From: Ramlibacter tataouinensis TTB310
Lineage (GTDB): Bacteria; Pseudomonadota; Gammaproteobacteria; Burkholderiales; Burkholderiaceae_C
NCBI RefSeq assembly: GCF_000215705.1
Contig: NC_015677.1
Coordinates: 2,740,001-2,804,000 of the forward strand
Length of the DNA stretch: 64,000 nucleotides
Reading direction: 5' to 3'
Part shown: positions 1 to 13,558 of the stretch, one piece after another
Layout of the letters: every line of letters starts with the position of its first letter
Numbering within the stretch: position 1 is the first letter of the stretch
Position numbers and translations under genes: made by a program
Notes under the pieces: model-generated
Database searches by the model: none
What the model was told of the DNA's origin: nothing
What the model saw: the letters and a program-made list of their open reading frames with translations, nothing else

Positions 1-459
1 GACGTGGCCTGCGGCCTGGGCCGCCACATGCGCTGGTTCCACGGGCGCGGCCACCCGGTGAGCGGCGTCGACCGGTCGCCCGAGGCGATCGCCGCCGTGG
101 CGCCGCTGGGCGAGGCGGTGCAGGCCGACATCGAGAACGGCCCCTGGCCCTTCGCCAGCCGCCGCTTCGGCGGCGTGGTGGTGACCAACTATCTCTGGCG
201 CGCCCTGCTGCCGGCCATCGTGGACAGCGTGGAGCCCGGCGGCGTGCTGATCTACGAGACCTTCGCGGCCGGCAACGAGACCGTGGGCAAGCCCTCGCGG
301 CCCGACTTCCTGCTGCAGCCGGGCGAGCTGCTGGCGGCCTGCCGCGGCCTGCGCGTCGTGGCCTACGAGGACGGCTTCCTGGCGCCGCCGCGCTTCGTGC
401 AGCGCATCGCCGCCGTGCGGATGGCGGATGAGGAACCCGCGGCCCGGTATGCGCTCTAG
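1..459 (+). CDS. class I SAM-dependent methyltransferase, 5'-truncated
   Basis: The reading frame is open from the first base and runs to a TAG at 457-459, so the gene begins before the window. The visible part opens with DVACGLGRH, the glycine-rich motif I that binds S-adenosylmethionine, followed by an acidic motif (GVDRSPEA) that normally contacts the ribose. The later [13 protein letters not shown] and [10 protein letters not shown] segments fit strands 4 and 5 of a Rossmann methyltransferase. The substrate cannot be told. A TehB-like or other small-molecule methyltransferase is possible. It lies 32 bases upstream of dapA on the same strand, with a possible -10 (TTAGAAT) for dapA just after its stop. 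Confidence 0.8.
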   Translation, partial: DVACGLGRHMRWFHGRGHPVSGVDRSPEAIAAVAPLGEAVQADIENGPWPFASRRFGGVVVTNYLWRALLPAIVDSVEPGGVLIYETFAAGNETVGKPSRPDFLLQPGELLAACRGLRVVAYEDGFLAPPRFVQRIAAVRMADEEPAARYAL

Positions 460-491
460 TTAGAATCCTGCGTTCCCAACCGTCACCCTCC

Positions 492-1379
492 ATGAGACCG
501 ATTACTGGCAGCATCGTGGCCCTGGCCACCCCGATGACCGATGACGGCGAGGTGGACTACCCCGGCCTGCGCAAGCTGATCGACTGGCACGTCGCCGAAG
601 GCACCGACTGCATAGGCGTGGTCGGCACCACCGGCGAATCGCCCACCGTCAGCGTCGAGGAGCACCGCGAGATCATCCGCGTGTCGGTCGAGCACGCCGC
701 CGGCCGCGTGCCCATCATGGCCGGCTGCGGCGCCAATTCCACAGCCGAGGCCGTGTCCCTGGCGAAGTTCGCCCGCTCGGTGGGCGCCGACTGCCAGCTG
801 CAGGTCGTGCCCTACTACAACCGGCCCACCCAGCAGGGCCAGTACCTGCACTTCAAGGCGATCGCCGAGGCGGTGGGCGACCTGCCCATCGTGCTGTACA
901 ACGTGCCGGGCCGCACCGTGGCCGATCTGCAGCACGACACCGTGCTGCGGCTGGCCGAGGTGCCGGGCATCGTGGGCATCAAGGAGGCCACCGGCAACAT
1001 CGAGCGAGCGCAGTGGCTGATCCGCGACGTGCCGCGCGGCTTCGCCGTCTACTCCGGCGACGACCCCACCGCCGTCGCGCTGATGCTGTGCGGCGGCCAG
1101 GGCAACGTGAGCGTCACCGCCAACGTGGCGCCGCGCCTGATGCACGATCTGTGCGTGGCCGCCATCGCCGGCGACCGCGACCGCGCGATGGAAATCCAGC
1201 GCCGGCTGATGCCCCTGCACCGCCACCTGTTCGTCGAGGCCAACCCCATCCCCGTGAAGTGGGCGATGGCGCGCATGGGCCTGTGCGGCCCGGCGCTGCG
1301 GCTGCCGATGACGCCGCTGGCGCCGGACCACCAGCCGGTGGTCGAGCAGGCGCTGAAGGCCTGCGGCCTGCTCGGCTGA
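492..1379 (+). CDS. dapA: 4-hydroxy-tetrahydrodipicolinate synthase
   Basis: DapA condenses pyruvate with aspartate semialdehyde, the first committed step of the lysine/diaminopimelate pathway, in the cytoplasm. The 295-residue protein has the normal family length and all catalytic residues are visible: T46-T47 in VGTTGESP, Y109 in [10 protein letters not shown]136 and R141 in LYNVPGRT, and the Schiff-base lysine K164 in GIKEATGN. The ATG at 492 follows a possible -10 (TTAGAAT) about 25 bases upstream. bamC follows after 26 bases. A dapA-bamC pair is a common arrangement in proteobacteria, so co-transcription is likely. Confidence 0.97.
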   Translation: MRPITGSIVALATPMTDDGEVDYPGLRKLIDWHVAEGTDCIGVVGTTGESPTVSVEEHREIIRVSVEHAAGRVPIMAGCGANSTAEAVSLAKFARSVGADCQLQVVPYYNRPTQQGQYLHFKAIAEAVGDLPIVLYNVPGRTVADLQHDTVLRLAEVPGIVGIKEATGNIERAQWLIRDVPRGFAVYSGDDPTAVALMLCGGQGNVSVTANVAPRLMHDLCVAAIAGDRDRAMEIQRRLMPLHRHLFVEANPIPVKWAMARMGLCGPALRLPMTPLAPDHQPVVEQALKACGLLG

Positions 1380-1405
1380 GCGGCCCAGCTACCAGAGAAA
1401 CAACC

Positions 1406-2485
1406 ATGATGCATCACGCCAAGTGGGGCCTGCTGGCCCTGTGCGCCGCCCTGGCGGCCTGTTCCGTGCTCGAGGGCGACAGGATCAACTACAAGAGCGC
1501 GACCCAGGGTCCCTCGCTGGACGTGCCGCCCGACCTGACCCAGCTGTCGCGCGATTCGCGCTACCAGGTGCCCGGCGGGCCGGTCACGGCCAGCGGCTTC
1601 CAGATCGGCCAGGCCGCGCCGTCCATGCCCACCGCGGCCAGCACCGTCGGCGACGTGCGCATCGAGCGCGCCGGCAACCAGCGCTGGCTGGTGATCAACC
1701 GCCCGGCCGACCAGCTGTGGAACCCGGTGCGCGAGTTCTGGCAGGAGAACGGCTTCCTGCTCACGCTGGACCAGGCCAACCTGGGCATCATGGAGACCGA
1801 CTGGGCCGAGAACCGCGCCAAGATCCCGCAGGACTTCATCCGGAACGCGCTGGGCAAGCTGATCGATTCGGTCTACTCCACCTCGGAGCGCGACCGCTTC
1901 CGCACCCGCCTCGAGCGCTCGCCCGCCGGCGGCACCGAGATCTACATCTCGCACCGCGGCATGATCGAGGTCTACAACAACCGCGAGCGCGACCAGACCG
2001 TCTGGCAGCCGCGCCCCACCGACCCCGAGCTGGAGACCGAGTTCCTGCGCCGCCTGATGGTCAAGCTGGGCGTGCCGCAGGAGCAGAGCAAGGCCCTGGT
2101 CGCCACCGCCGCCGCCAAGCCCATCGCCCGCGTGGCCAGCGTCGGCGAGGCGCCCGTAGTGCAGATCGACGAGGGCTTCGACCGCGCCTGGCGCCGCGTC
2201 GGCCTGACGCTGGACCGCACCGGCTTCACCGTCGAGGACCGCGACCGCAGCCAGGGCACCTACTTCGTGCGCTACGTGGAACCCAACCCGGACCGGCAGG
2301 AGAAGGGCTTCTTCGGCAAGCTGTTCAGCGGCCCGGAGAAGGTGGCCGCGCCGATCAAGTACCGCATCAACCTCAAGAGCGCAGGCGATTCCACCACGGT
2401 GTCGGTGCTCAATGCCAACGGCGCGCCCGAGGCCTCGGCCAACGCCCAGCGCATCGTGCAGGTGATCGCCGACGACATCAGGTAA
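1406..2485 (+). CDS. bamC: outer membrane protein assembly factor BamC (NlpB), lipoprotein
   Basis: BamC is an accessory lipoprotein of the BAM complex, which folds beta-barrel proteins into the outer membrane. The 359-residue product begins with a lipoprotein signal peptide ending in LAAC, with the lipidated cysteine at residue 19. The unstructured N-terminal stretch with DVPPDLTQL is the conserved BamC segment that binds BamD. Two helix-grip domains follow, at about residues 90-190 and 240-355. The frame stays open far upstream into dapA, but the signal peptide fixes the start at the ATG at 1406, or at 1409, which would drop one Met. It sits directly downstream of dapA. Confidence 0.93.
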   Translation: MMHHAKWGLLALCAALAACSVLEGDRINYKSATQGPSLDVPPDLTQLSRDSRYQVPGGPVTASGFQIGQAAPSMPTAASTVGDVRIERAGNQRWLVINRPADQLWNPVREFWQENGFLLTLDQANLGIMETDWAENRAKIPQDFIRNALGKLIDSVYSTSERDRFRTRLERSPAGGTEIYISHRGMIEVYNNRERDQTVWQPRPTDPELETEFLRRLMVKLGVPQEQSKALVATAAAKPIARVASVGEAPVVQIDEGFDRAWRRVGLTLDRTGFTVEDRDRSQGTYFVRYVEPNPDRQEKGFFGKLFSGPEKVAAPIKYRINLKSAGDSTTVSVLNANGAPEASANAQRIVQVIADDIR

Positions 2486-2536
2486 ACAGGTGAAACCGGG
2501 GCTGGTGGCCGCGCCATCCGCCTCGACCTTGGACGG

Positions 2537-3310
2537 ATGCTTCGTTTCAAAAGCCTGGGCAGCGGCAGCACCGGCAACGCCACCGTCGTGCAGGCGCGCG
2601 GCGGCAGCCAGCTGACCCACCTGCTGGTGGACTGCGGGCTGGGCCTCAAGCAGCTGGATGCGCGCCTGGCGGCGGCCGGCATGCTGGCCGAGCAGCTGGA
2701 CGGCATCTTCGTCACCCACGAGCACGGCGACCACATCGGCTGCGCGCGCCAGTTGGCGCTGCGCGAACGCATCCCCGTCTGGATGAGCCGGGGCACCTAC
2801 CTGGCGCTGGGCGAACCGGATTTCGGCGGGCTGCTGCGCATCGCGGCGGACGCCGAGCCCATCGACCTGGGGGCGCTGCGGCTGGAGCCCTTCACCGTGC
2901 CGCATGACGCGCGCGAACCGCTGCAGCTGTGCTGCAGCGACGGCGCCGTGCGCCTGGGCCTGCTGACCGACCTGGGCCATGCATCGGCCCATGTGATGGA
3001 CCAGCTGGACGGCTGCCGCACCCTGGTGCTGGAGTGCAACCACGACACCGAGCTGCTGGCCGTGTCGCCCTACCCCGCCTTCCTCAAGCGCCGGGTGGGC
3101 GGCGACTGGGGCCATCTGTCCAACGCGGCGGCGGGCGCGATCGCGCAGGCGCTGCACCCGCAGGGCCTGCGCCAGGTGGTGGCAGCGCACCTGAGCGAGC
3201 AGAACAACCGGCCCGAGCTGGCGCACCGGGCCATGCTCGATGCGCTGGGCAGCGGCGCCGAGATCCACGTCGCCGACGGCGGCAGCGGCAGCGCCTGGCT
3301 GGCGGCCTGA
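2537..3310 (+). CDS. MBL-fold metallo-hydrolase, YycJ/WalJ-like
   Basis: This 257-residue protein belongs to the metallo-beta-lactamase superfamily. The zinc motif HxHxDH is seen as THEHGDH at residues 60-66. Further metal ligands are likely in LLTDLGH and ECNHD. The N-terminus (LRFKSLGSGSTGN) and the absence of a signal peptide resemble the YycJ/WalJ group of cytoplasmic hydrolases, several of which act on nucleic acids. Its substrate here is unknown. It lies 51 bases after bamC, and the group ends at the bidirectional terminator 20 bases beyond its stop. Confidence 0.85.
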   Translation: MLRFKSLGSGSTGNATVVQARGGSQLTHLLVDCGLGLKQLDARLAAAGMLAEQLDGIFVTHEHGDHIGCARQLALRERIPVWMSRGTYLALGEPDFGGLLRIAADAEPIDLGALRLEPFTVPHDAREPLQLCCSDGAVRLGLLTDLGHASAHVMDQLDGCRTLVLECNHDTELLAVSPYPAFLKRRVGGDWGHLSNAAAGAIAQALHPQGLRQVVAAHLSEQNNRPELAHRAMLDALGSGAEIHVADGGSGSAWLAA

Positions 3311-3330
3311 CGGCGCGGCGCCACCCAAAG

Positions 3331-3356
3331 AAAAAGCCACCCTCGGGTGGCTTTTT
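3331..3356. terminator. bidirectional intrinsic terminator
   Basis: A run of A, a perfect stem (AGCCACC / GGTGGCT around a short TCG loop) and a run of T lie between the convergent hydrolase gene (+) and lipoprotein gene (-). The A and T tracts on both sides let it work in either direction. Confidence 0.92.
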
Positions 3357-3373
3357 GCTGGCGCGAGAAGCGC

Positions 3374-3637
3374 TTACCTTGCGGCGCTGGCGGCGCTGGC
3401 AGCCGGAGCGGCGGCCGACGCTGCACCTGCGGGGGCCGAGGCAGCACCCGACGCCGCGCCTGCAGGAGCGGACGCGGCGGCGGCAGCGGAGGCGGCGGCC
3501 TCAGGGGCCGGAGCCGGGGCCGGGGCCGGCGCGGCGGCGGGCGCCGGGGCCGGGGCGGGTGCCGGCGCCTCGGTGCGGCCGCAGGCAGCCAGGCCGGCGG
3601 CGGCGATCAGCGACGCCAGGAGCAGGGATTTCTTCAT
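3374..3637 (-). CDS. small Ala/Pro-rich lipoprotein
   Basis: This 87-residue product starts with a clear lipoprotein signal peptide (MKKSLLLASLIAAAGLAAC, lipidated Cys19). Almost everything after it is alanine, proline, glycine and serine: a run of PA repeats, then two copies of an APAGAAS-like unit. A Shine-Dalgarno AAGGA sits six bases before the ATG. A good -10 (TATAAT, minus strand, at 3739-3744) lies about 100 bases upstream. The protein is probably an envelope tether or spacer; no enzyme domain is present. Its low complexity makes homology searches unreliable. It converges on the terminator at 3331-3356. Confidence 0.8.
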   Translation of the reverse strand: MKKSLLLASLIAAAGLAACGRTEAPAPAPAPAPAAAPAPAPAPAPEAAASAAAAASAPAGAASGAASAPAGAASAAAPAASAASAAR

Positions 3638-3738
3638 GGGGATTCCTTGTGGGGATGCGGTTTTGTCGGAGGGAGCCGGCGGCGCGGACCGCGCGCCGGC
3701 TGAACAGGAAGGACGCAGCGCCTCATGCTCAGCCGGAA

Positions 3739-3744
3739 ATTATA
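3739..3744 (-). promoter_or_regulatory. -10 element upstream of the Ala/Pro-rich lipoprotein
   Basis: The minus strand reads TATAAT, a consensus -10 in otherwise GC-rich sequence. No good -35 was seen 17 bases further upstream. Confidence 0.4.
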
Positions 3745-3774
3745 GGTGGCGGATGTGTCCTGGCGGCGGCCTGT

Positions 3775-4278
3775 TCAAAGCCCGAGCGTGCTGGCGGGAA
3801 AGGCCGGCGTGCTCTTTTGCAGCCACTCCCGCAACGCCTCGCGCAGCGCCAGGCGCCGCTCCGCCTCGGCACCGCTGTGGCCCACGCAGCGCTCCGGGTC
3901 CAGGCGCTGCAGCGCCCAGGCCGGGCTCCAGATGGCGCTGGGCAACTCCAGCACGTCGGCCGAGGGACAGGCCCGCGCCTCGATGATGTGCGACCAGGTG
4001 CGACGCCAGGTCACGAAGCGCGCATGCAACCGGATCGCCGGTTCCCAGCGCCGGGCCAGCAGCGTGCAGCGGCGGCCGCTGGCCGACCAGGCCTGCAGCG
4101 ACTCGGCCACCGCGCGCTCGCCCAGCGGCCAGTCCTCGAACGAGGGATCGCTGAGGATGATCTCGCGCCAGCCTTCGCGCGCCGCGGCGGCCAGCGCGTC
4201 GCGCACCTGCTGCTGGAAAGCAATGCGGCCCTCGAAGCGGCCTTGCGGCAGGGGCGGCATCGGCAAGGTGCCCGCCAT
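3775..4278 (-). CDS. conserved hypothetical protein coupled to roxA
   Basis: The 167-residue product has no signal peptide or membrane segment. Visible features are LSDPSFEDWPLGE, a CTLLARRWEP segment and an Arg/Trp-rich middle. I do not recognise a catalytic motif. The ATG overlaps the stop of roxA (TGATG at 4280-4276), so translation is probably coupled. A much longer reading frame exists upstream in the same phase, but it runs through roxA in the wrong frame and was not used. The pairing with roxA suggests a role linked to ribosome modification, but that is only inference. Confidence 0.7.
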   Translation of the reverse strand: MAGTLPMPPLPQGRFEGRIAFQQQVRDALAAAAREGWREIILSDPSFEDWPLGERAVAESLQAWSASGRRCTLLARRWEPAIRLHARFVTWRRTWSHIIEARACPSADVLELPSAIWSPAWALQRLDPERCVGHSGAEAERRLALREALREWLQKSTPAFPASTLGL

Positions 4279-5405
4279 CACGCCTCCTGCGCCGGGTGCA
4301 GCCAGCCGGCTTCGCACCAGCCGCGCAGCAGGTCCTGCGACGCCGCGCTGGCGCGCAGGACCTCGGCCGCGGCCAGGCGGCGGCGGTCGGCCAGCCGGCG
4401 CATCAGGGCCGCGTCGGCGCCCGAGGCGCGCCAGCTGTCGCCGTTGACGAAGACATGCCGCGCGTCGTAGAGCATGCGCGTGCGCGCATCCAGCGCGACG
4501 GCGCCCAGGCGGCGCGGCGGCCGCTGCGCCTCGAACCAGACCTGGGCCTTGGGCTCGGTGAGGTACTCGCCCAGCGCCCGGTCCAGGGCGGCGGGGGTCT
4601 TCAGCGCCGCGGCCACGGCCGCCTGCGCGAAAGCCGCCAGGGCTGGCGGGATGGCGCCCGGCGTGGCGGTCGCCGGCTGCGACGGGTCCCGGTACAGGCC
4701 CTGCGGGGCCGCGTCGCCGGGCTCCTCCGCCAGGCGCTGCAGCAGCTCGCGCGCCAGCTCGCCCTGCGCCGGCGAGCGGAAGCCGATCGAGTAGGTCTGG
4801 CACTCGCCTTCGGCGATGCCGTCGTGCGCATAGCGCGGCGGCAGGTACAGCATGTCGCCCGGCTCCAGCACCCACTCCTGCTCGGGTTCGAAGCGGGCCA
4901 GGATCTTCAGCGGCGCGCCGGGCTGCAGCGCCAGGTCGCGCTGGCGGCCGATGCGCCAGCGCCGCCGCCCCTGGGCCTGCAGCAGGAACACGTCGTAGCT
5001 GTCGAAATGCGGGCCCACGCCGCCGCCGTCGGTGGCGTAGCTGATCATCAGGTCGTCCAGCCGCGCCTCGGGCACGAAGCGGAACTGCTGCAAAAGCGCG
5101 TGCACGCCCGCATGGTGCAGGTCCACGCCCTGCACCAGCAGCGTCCATTCCGGGCGCGAGCGCGGCGGCAGGGCACGGCGCGTGAACGGCCCGCGGCGCA
5201 GGCGCCAGTCCCCGCCCCTGCGCTCGACCAGCCGCGACTCGACCTCCTCGCGCGCCGCCAGCCCGAACAGCGCATCGCGCTCGACCACGGCCTGCATGGC
5301 GGGGACGGCGCCGCGGATCAGCAGCGGCTTGCGCTGCCAGTGGCGGCGCATGAACTGCGCGGGCGTCAGGCCGCCCAGCAGGGTGATGGGTTGGTCTATG
5401 TCCAT
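4278..5405 (-). CDS. roxA: JmjC/cupin 2-oxoglutarate oxygenase, ribosomal protein L16 arginine hydroxylase
   Basis: The product is a 375-residue Fe(II)/2-oxoglutarate-dependent oxygenase of the YcfD/RoxA type, which hydroxylates an arginine of ribosomal protein L16. The iron triad is visible: H133-x-D135 in GPHFDSYDVF and H194 in PPRYAHDG. The length and the N-terminal LLGGLTPAQFMRRHWQRKPL also match the family, and the C-terminal half fits the usual dimerisation and winged-helix parts. The start is the ATG at 5405. slyD is divergent, with only 32 bases between the two starts. The downstream small gene overlaps its stop. Confidence 0.9.
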   Translation of the reverse strand: MDIDQPITLLGGLTPAQFMRRHWQRKPLLIRGAVPAMQAVVERDALFGLAAREEVESRLVERRGGDWRLRRGPFTRRALPPRSRPEWTLLVQGVDLHHAGVHALLQQFRFVPEARLDDLMISYATDGGGVGPHFDSYDVFLLQAQGRRRWRIGRQRDLALQPGAPLKILARFEPEQEWVLEPGDMLYLPPRYAHDGIAEGECQTYSIGFRSPAQGELARELLQRLAEEPGDAAPQGLYRDPSQPATATPGAIPPALAAFAQAAVAAALKTPAALDRALGEYLTEPKAQVWFEAQRPPRRLGAVALDARTRMLYDARHVFVNGDSWRASGADAALMRRLADRRRLAAAEVLRASAASQDLLRGWCEAGWLHPAQEA

Positions 5406-5423
5406 GGAAGAGATGTCAGCTGC

Positions 5424-5429
5424 GACAAT
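5424..5429 (+). promoter_or_regulatory. -10-like element just before slyD
   Basis: GACAAT ends eight bases before the ATG at 5438, so transcription could start at or next to the start codon. Confidence 0.4.
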
Positions 5430-5437
5430 TCTCCCCC

Positions 5438-5926
5438 ATGGAAATCAAGGATCAATGCGTGGTCGCGCTGACCTGGACGCTCAAGGACACGCTGGGCGAC
5501 ACCCTGGACGTGCTGGAATCGCCGGTGGAGTTCCTGGTCGGCGGCGAGGACCTGCTGGCCAAGATCGAGGAGGCCCTGCAGGGCCACGAGCCGGGCGACC
5601 GCATCGACCTGCACCTGGAGCCGGAGGAGGCGTTCGGCGACTACGACGAGCAGCTGGTCTTCCTGGAGCCGCGCCCGCTGTTCCCGGCGCAGCTGGAGGA
5701 AGGCATGACCTTCGAGGGCCTGCCGGCGGGCACCAACCCGGACGCACCCAAGGACATCCTGTACACGGTCACCGAGATCTACCCCGAGCACGTGGTGCTG
5801 GACGGCAACCACCCGCTAGCCGGCATCGCGCTGCGCCTGCAGCTGAAGGTGGAAGCCGTGCGCGACGCGACCGAGGAAGAGGTCGGCCGCGGCTCCGCCG
5901 GCACCGGCTTCTTCCGTGTGAACTAG
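5438..5926 (+). CDS. slyD: FKBP-type peptidyl-prolyl isomerase, SlyD-like
   Basis: SlyD proteins are cytoplasmic FKBP prolyl isomerases with an inserted chaperone flap. The 162-residue product shows the FKBP core (VALTWTLKD, FLVGGEDLLAKIEEAL, GDRIDLHLEPEEAFGDYD), the flap in the middle and the conserved DGNHPLAG return segment. It ends at GTGFFRVN and lacks the long His/Cys-rich metal-binding tail of E. coli SlyD, so it probably does not serve in nickel delivery. It is divergent from roxA. Confidence 0.9.
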   Translation: MEIKDQCVVALTWTLKDTLGDTLDVLESPVEFLVGGEDLLAKIEEALQGHEPGDRIDLHLEPEEAFGDYDEQLVFLEPRPLFPAQLEEGMTFEGLPAGTNPDAPKDILYTVTEIYPEHVVLDGNHPLAGIALRLQLKVEAVRDATEEEVGRGSAGTGFFRVN

Positions 5927-5936
5927 CGCCGCGGCC

Positions 5937-6461
5937 TTACGCGCGGTAGATGACGCCGTTCTCCACGCGCACGCGGTCGCCCACGCGCAGGTCGCCGGTG
6001 GCGCTGACCTCGTAGGTGCGCATGACGCCCTGGTCGGTCTGCACCGAGATGCGGTAGGCCGCGCCCGCCGCCGTCGCCGGTGCGGGCTGGTTGTTGCGGC
6101 CCACCTGGCTGCCGACGGCCGCGCCGCCCACGCCCCCGAGCACCGTGGCCACGTCCCGGCCGCTGCCGCCGCCGATCTGGCGGCCCAGCACCGCGCCGGC
6201 CACGCCGCCCACCACGGCGCCGATCACGTTCGGCCGGTTCTGCGTGGTGGCGCCCGCGGGCACGTACTCGATGTTGGTCACGCGGCCGAACTCCAGCGCC
6301 GAGGACGCCGTGGCCGGTGCCGGCGCCGGATAGCTGCCGGCCGCCGGGTAGGTGCTGGTGGGATAGCTGCTCGCCGGCTGCGAGGGATAGCCGGCACAGG
6401 CGCCCAGCATTGCAGCGGCGATGCCGGCGGCTGCCACGGAAACGAGACGGTGTTGACGCAT
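5937..6461 (-). CDS. glycine-zipper 2TM-type outer-membrane lipoprotein
   Basis: The 174-residue lipoprotein has a signal peptide ending in LGAC (Cys22). A Ser/Tyr/Pro-rich linker follows, then a glycine-zipper segment made of GAVVGGVAGAVLGRQIGGGS and a second GGVGGAAVGSQVG run, as in SlyB/Pcp-like proteins. A short beta-rich C-terminal part follows (GDRVRVENGVIYRA). The ATG at 6461 was chosen over an upstream in-frame start because it gives the signal peptide and has AAGGAGA just before it. It probably sits in the outer membrane and affects envelope stability. Confidence 0.85.
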   Translation of the reverse strand: MRQHRLVSVAAAGIAAAMLGACAGYPSQPASSYPTSTYPAAGSYPAPAPATASSALEFGRVTNIEYVPAGATTQNRPNVIGAVVGGVAGAVLGRQIGGGSGRDVATVLGGVGGAAVGSQVGRNNQPAPATAAGAAYRISVQTDQGVMRTYEVSATGDLRVGDRVRVENGVIYRA

Positions 6462-6596
6462 GGGAATCTCCTTGTCTGTCGGGGCCGCGCCAAGCGACGG
6501 CCGTGCCAGCATTTGACGCGGCCCCGCTTCCACGGCCGGGCAGCAGATGCCGCGGCTTGCTGTAGGAGCGGACGGGAGGGTGCGTAGGAGCCGGCC

Positions 6597-7043
6597 TCAG
6601 GCCTTGCCGGTCGAGCCGTAGCCGCCCTCGCCGCGCCGGCTGGGCGGAAATTCGGCCACCACGTTGAAGCGCGCCTGGGCCACCGGCACGATCACCAGTT
6701 GCGCCAGGCGCTCCAGGGGCTGCAGCGTGAACGCCGTGGGGCTGCGGTTCCAGGCGCTCACCATCAGCTGCCCCTGGTAGTCGCTGTCGATCAGGCCGAC
6801 CAGGTTGCCCAGCACGATGCCGTGCTTGTGGCCCAGGCCCGAGCGCGGCAGGATCAGCGCGGCATAGCCCGGGTCCTTCAGCCAGACGGCGATGCCGGTG
6901 GGCACCAGCTGCCAGGCGTTGGGCGCCAGGGTGAGCGGCGCATCCAGGCAGGCGCGCAGGTCCAGGCCGGCGCTGCCCGGCGTGGCATAGGCGGGCAGCT
7001 GGTCCGCCATGCGCGGATCGAGGATCTTGACGTCGACTTGCAT
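6597..7043 (-). CDS. dut: dUTP diphosphatase
   Basis: Dut hydrolyses dUTP to dUMP and pyrophosphate, keeping uracil out of DNA and supplying thymidylate synthesis. The 148-residue product is full length for the trimeric family. Motifs are seen in order: [19 protein letters not shown] at about 66-75, GLIDSDYQG at 83-91 with the catalytic Asp, and the glycine-rich C-terminal [10 protein letters not shown] that closes over the active site. It lies 22 bases downstream of coaBC, the common coaBC-dut order. Confidence 0.97.
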   Translation of the reverse strand: MQVDVKILDPRMADQLPAYATPGSAGLDLRACLDAPLTLAPNAWQLVPTGIAVWLKDPGYAALILPRSGLGHKHGIVLGNLVGLIDSDYQGQLMVSAWNRSPTAFTLQPLERLAQLVIVPVAQARFNVVAEFPPSRRGEGGYGSTGKA

Positions 7044-7065
7044 CGCTTGTCCGTAAGAGGTGCGG

Positions 7066-10918
<3,853 letters not shown>

Positions 10919-10926
<8 letters not shown>

Positions 10927-11209
10927 CGCCTACATCCTGGCCAACGTCGAGGTCACCAATGCGCAGCAGTACGAGGAGTACCGCAGGCTGTCGACCGTCG
11001 CCATGCAGAAGCACGGCGCCGAGGTCTGCGTGCGCGGCGGCAAGGTGGAGGTGCTGGAGGGCGACTGGTCGCCCAAGCGCGTCGTTTTGCTGAGGTTTCC
11101 TACAACCGAGCAGGCGCGGGCCTTTTACGATTCGGCCGAGTACCAGGCGGCCAGGGCCGCCCGGCAGGGCGCAGCCGTGATGAGGATGGTCCTCATCGAA
11201 GGTGTCTGA
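10919..11209 (+). CDS. DUF1330 family protein
   Basis: This 96-residue cytoplasmic protein has the ferredoxin-like alpha/beta barrel pattern of DUF1330: [18 protein letters not shown] at the N-terminus, then [22 protein letters not shown] and a Tyr/Ala-rich helix ([14 protein letters not shown]). No activity is established for most members. It overlaps kdsA by eight bases and precedes eno by 39 bases, so it is carried in the same transcription unit. Confidence 0.88.
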
Positions 11210-12532
<1,323 letters not shown>

Positions 12533-12551
12533 ATCCGGCGAACCGACGCAC

Positions 12552-12833
12552 ATGGCCCACCGAGCCGTCCCCGCCGTGCTGATCGCGCTGCTGCTGGTGT
12601 TCCATGCGCAGCTGTGGTTCGGCCGGGGCAGCGTGGGCGAGGTGGCGCAGATGCAGCGCAAGCTGGAGGCGCAGAAGGCCGCCAACCTGCTGGCCCTGCA
12701 GGCCAACGAGCGACTGGCCTCCGAGGTGCGCGACCTCAAGGAAGGCCTGGAGATGGTGGAGGAGAAGGCCCGCACCGAGCTGGGCATGGTCAAGCCCAAC
12801 GAGATCTTCGTGAACCTGGGCCCGCAGAAGTGA
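12552..12833 (+). CDS. ftsB: cell division protein FtsB
   Basis: FtsB is a bitopic inner-membrane protein that joins FtsL and FtsQ in the divisome. The 93-residue product has one N-terminal membrane segment (AVPAVLIALLLVFHAQLWF) and then a coiled coil with regular hydrophobic spacing (VAQMQRKLEAQKAANLLAL). The periplasmic ending EEKARTELGMVKPNEIFV is characteristic of the family. Its place directly after eno matches many beta- and gammaproteobacteria. One base separates its stop from the next gene. Confidence 0.95.
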   Translation: MAHRAVPAVLIALLLVFHAQLWFGRGSVGEVAQMQRKLEAQKAANLLALQANERLASEVRDLKEGLEMVEEKARTELGMVKPNEIFVNLGPQK

Positions 12834-12834
12834 G

Positions 12835-13464
12835 ATGAAGATCGCCTTGCTGGGCGCCGAGAGCACCGGCAAGACGCGGCTGTCGCACGCCCTGGCCGAG
12901 CGCCTGCGCGAACGCGGCCTGCGCGTGGCGGTGGTGGCGGAAGTGCTGCGCGAGTGGTGCGAACGCGAGGGCCGCATGCCCCGGCCCGAGGAGCAGCTGC
13001 CCATCGCGCAGGAGCAGGAGCGCCGCGTCGACCAGGCCGCCGCGGGTGCCGGCATCGTGATCGCCGACACCACGGCCTTGATGGTGGCCATCCATGGCGC
13101 CCTGCTGTTTCCCGACCACCCCCTCTACCGCTTCGCAGTGGAGCGCCAGCGCGGCTATGACCTGACCCTGGTCATGGGACTGGATCTGCCCTGGGTGGCC
13201 GACGGGTTGCAGCGCGCCGGCGCGCATGCGCGCGAACCTGTCGACGCGCTGGTGCGCGAGCTGCTCGGGCGCGAGAAGATCGCCTACACGGTGGTCTACG
13301 GGCAGGGCGCGCAGCGCGCCTGCGCGGCGCTGGCCGCCATCGATGCCACCGCGCCTGGTCGAGGGGCCGCGGCGCCGGAACACCGGCCCTGGCAGTGGTC
13401 CTGCGCGCACTGCGGCGACGCCTCGTGCGAGCACCGCCTGTTCACGCGTTTCCGACAGGGTTGA
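12835..13464 (+). CDS. NadR-like P-loop ATPase with a C-terminal Cys/His cluster
   Basis: The 209-residue protein begins with a Walker A motif (GAESTGKT, residues 7-14), whose ESTGKT form is typical of the ribosylnicotinamide-kinase part of NadR. VAEVLREWCEREGR, a DTTALM segment and a GLDLPWVADG segment support the same fold. The N-terminal DNA-binding and adenylyltransferase domains of NadR are absent. The C-terminus carries CAHCGDASCEH, a possible small zinc site. It begins one base after ftsB, so it is probably co-transcribed. The phosphorylated substrate is not known. Confidence 0.78.
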   Translation: MKIALLGAESTGKTRLSHALAERLRERGLRVAVVAEVLREWCEREGRMPRPEEQLPIAQEQERRVDQAAAGAGIVIADTTALMVAIHGALLFPDHPLYRFAVERQRGYDLTLVMGLDLPWVADGLQRAGAHAREPVDALVRELLGREKIAYTVVYGQGAQRACAALAAIDATAPGRGAAAPEHRPWQWSCAHCGDASCEHRLFTRFRQG

Positions 13465-13558
13465 AGCCAGCTTCCCCGCAGCAAGCTCAGGTGTTGGCCT
13501 ACAGGCAGGCCGCGGTGCGGGCGCCTACCCTTCAGGCACTTCAACAGCGGGAGTCCCG

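Noticed and set aside
1049..3340. 763-codon open frame on the - strand
   Set aside because: Antisense to dapA, bamC and the metallo-hydrolase, all with strong motifs on the + strand.
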